Positions 5,234 to 6,528 of a stretch of 6,528 nucleotides of DNA are shown here, one piece after another (positions within the stretch are counted from its first letter, which is position 1; each line of letters begins with the position of its first letter). The notes below the pieces were generated by a model. It had not been told where the DNA came from and ran no database searches. It saw only the letters and a list, made by a program, of their open reading frames with translations. The position numbers were made by a program, and so were the translations under genes. This DNA is from J013 sp038521775 (GTDB lineage Bacteria; Pseudomonadota; Alphaproteobacteria; Rhodobacterales; Rhodobacteraceae). The DNA is taken from positions 1 through 6,528 of the forward strand of contig JBCBKN010000274.1 of NCBI GenBank assembly GCA_038521775.1. Direction: 5' to 3'.

Positions 5234-6528
5234 GTGGCGGCAGACAGGATGGGCGGCACGCTGCAGCGCGGCGATGTTCTCAACAACACCTATGAGATCG
5301 ACGAGCTGATCGCCATTGGCGGCACGGGCGAGGTCTATCGCGCGCGCAACCGGGCGGCCGGGCGCGAGATCGCGATCAAGATCCTGCGCCGCGAATATGC
5401 CGGCAACGAGACCTTCCTCGACCTGATGCGCCGCGAGGCCGCGGTTCTGCATGAGGTGCGCGACGATGCGGTGGTGCGCTATTACGACATCCTGCATTCC
5501 GACCTGCATGGCGGCTTTACCTTTCTGGTCATGGAATACATCCGCGGCGAGTCGCTGGCCGATCGCATGGCCCGCGCGCCGCTGGACGAGCCCACATGCC
5601 TGGTGATCGCCCGGCGGGTGGCGCAGGGGCTGAAGGCAAGCCATGACAAGAAGGCCTATCACCGCGATCTGTCGCCGGACAATGTCATCCTGCGCGAAGG
5701 CGATCCGGCGCGGGCGGTGCTGATCGATTTCGGCATCGCCAAGGATGTCAACGAAGACGCCCGCACGATCATCGGCGGTGGCTTTGCCGGCAAGTATCAA
5801 TACGCAGCACCCGAACAGATCAACGGGCATTCGGACGGGCGGTCGGATCTTTACAGCCTTGGGATGACCCTGATCGGCGCCTTTCGGGGCGGTCCGCCCT
5901 CGGCCGGTGCCAGCAATATCGACATCCTGCGCGCAAAGGACGACCCGCCCGAGATCTCCGACTTGCCGGGCAAGCTGCGCCAGCTGGTGGGCAAACTCAC
6001 CAATCCCGACCCGAACCAGCGCTTTCAGACGCCCGATGAGGTGCTCGGTTTTCTGAGCGGGTCGGCCATGCCGCCGCCTGCCGCCGAGCCTGCGCCTTCC
6101 GCCGCGCGCGTGACGCCCCCGCCCTCGGTGAGCGCACCGCGCCGCTCAAGCGGCGGGCTGGTTACGGTGCTGCTGCTGCTCGTCGCGCTGCTTGGCGGCG
6201 GGGGCTGGTATTTCGGGCTGGGGCCGGGCCGCGATCTGATCGCACCGCAGGCGCCAGAGGTCGAAAGCTACCGGATGGAGATCCTGATGGCGGGGCCCGG
6301 GCGCATGCGCGTCTCGGGCCATGCGCCCAGCGACGATGCGGTGGCCACGGCGCTGACCGCGCTCACCTCGCTCAACAACGGCACCTTGCCCGAGGGCGCC
6401 ATCGAGGCGGCCCGCAATGTGCCGCATCCGGAATGGCCCAATGCGGTTCTGGCCATGGCCCGCGCGGCCTCGCGCATGCAGGTCTGGTGGATCTATGTCG
6501 AAGGGCTGGAGGCCGAGATCGCGGGCGA
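5234..6528 (+). CDS. Transmembrane Ser/Thr protein kinase with extracytoplasmic domain (3' end outside window)
   Basis: The frame is open from GTG 5234 to the window edge (431 codons, no stop). An N-terminal Hanks-type kinase domain spans residues about 20-275: glycine loop IGGTGEV (28-34), ATP-anchoring Lys49 in AIK, alpha-C Glu68, and catalytic loop HRDLSPDN with Asp145 and Asn150. Next come DFG at 165-167, APE at 192-194, Asp205 in SDLYSLG and Arg263 in the last subdomain. All core catalytic residues are present, so it should phosphorylate Ser/Thr using ATP in the cytoplasm. The usual Lys two residues after the catalytic Asp is Ser147, a substitution I believe some bacterial kinases share. 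A Pro/Ala-rich linker (280-303) leads to one membrane helix (about 309-328). The region from about 340 reads like a BON-type envelope domain (YRMEILMAGPGRMRVSGHAP), also seen before OmpA domains of related bacteria; that match is tentative. It is divergent from the M15 gene, suggesting shared control. The substrate is unknown; neighbouring envelope proteins are not obvious cytoplasmic targets. Confidence 0.92.
   Translation, partial: MAADRMGGTLQRGDVLNNTYEIDELIAIGGTGEVYRARNRAAGREIAIKILRREYAGNETFLDLMRREAAVLHEVRDDAVVRYYDILHSDLHGGFTFLVMEYIRGESLADRMARAPLDEPTCLVIARRVAQGLKASHDKKAYHRDLSPDNVILREGDPARAVLIDFGIAKDVNEDARTIIGGGFAGKYQYAAPEQINGHSDGRSDLYSLGMTLIGAFRGGPPSAGASNIDILRAKDDPPEISDLPGKLRQLVGKLTNPDPNQRFQTPDEVLGFLSGSAMPPPAAEPAPSAARVTPPPSVSAPRRSSGGLVTVLLLLVALLGGGGWYFGLGPGRDLIAPQAPEVESYRMEILMAGPGRMRVSGHAPSDDAVATALTALTSLNNGTLPEGAIEAARNVPHPEWPNAVLAMARAASRMQVWWIYVEGLEAEIAG

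Noticed and set aside
4555..5295. Plus-strand open frame across the divergent region
   Set aside because: Overlaps the M15 gene antisense and the kinase start in another frame; Ala/Arg/Gly-rich with no motif or ribosome binding site.
5055..5309. Small plus-strand open frame starting at ATG 5055 before the kinase
   Set aside because: Arg-rich product without domains, no Shine-Dalgarno, and it overlaps the kinase start by 76 bases.
4826..5830. Minus-strand open frame of 334 codons across the kinase start
   Set aside because: It runs antisense to the kinase G-loop, HRD and DFG coding region and through the 11-bp repeats; the product looks like low-complexity translation of GC-rich DNA.

Overview
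The window is very GC-rich (about two thirds G+C by eye). It has the strong third-position G/C bias, short intergenic gaps and envelope-protein style typical of an alphaproteobacterium. A Rhodobacteraceae-like host is my best guess, but that is inference: there is no rRNA or other phylogenetic marker here.

Five genes are supported. Four lie on the minus strand and read leftwards from about 4751: a membrane-anchored M15-type D,D/L,D-peptidase (GTG start, 3858-4751); an uncharacterised outer-membrane beta-barrel protein (2495-3763); an exported caspase-like C14 peptidase with an intact His/Cys dyad (847-2490); and a glycine-zipper, coiled-coil lipoprotein (167-880). The last three are packed as an operon, with a 4-bp gap and then a start/stop overlap. 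The M15 gene is separated from them by a 94-bp AT-richer gap containing an 18-bp inverted repeat. A membrane-spanning Ser/Thr protein kinase (start GTG 5234) is transcribed in the opposite direction and runs off the right edge. It has no stop in the window.

The 482-bp divergent region between the M15 gene and the kinase (4752-5233) contains no convincing gene. It holds an array of about six 11-bp direct repeats (4866-4928) directly upstream of a plausible sigma70-like promoter for the M15 gene. The first 166 bp are non-coding as far as I can see and carry three copies of a 10-bp repeat.

Every minus-strand product is predicted to act in the envelope: inner-membrane-anchored periplasmic peptidase, outer-membrane barrel, periplasmic caspase and lipoprotein. 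The kinase has a cytoplasmic catalytic domain, one membrane span and an extracytoplasmic domain that could sense the envelope. My working inference is an envelope surveillance or remodelling module: a transmembrane kinase next to a cell-wall peptidase and a secreted caspase/barrel/lipoprotein set. That combination is the most interesting thing here, but the functional link rests only on proximity.
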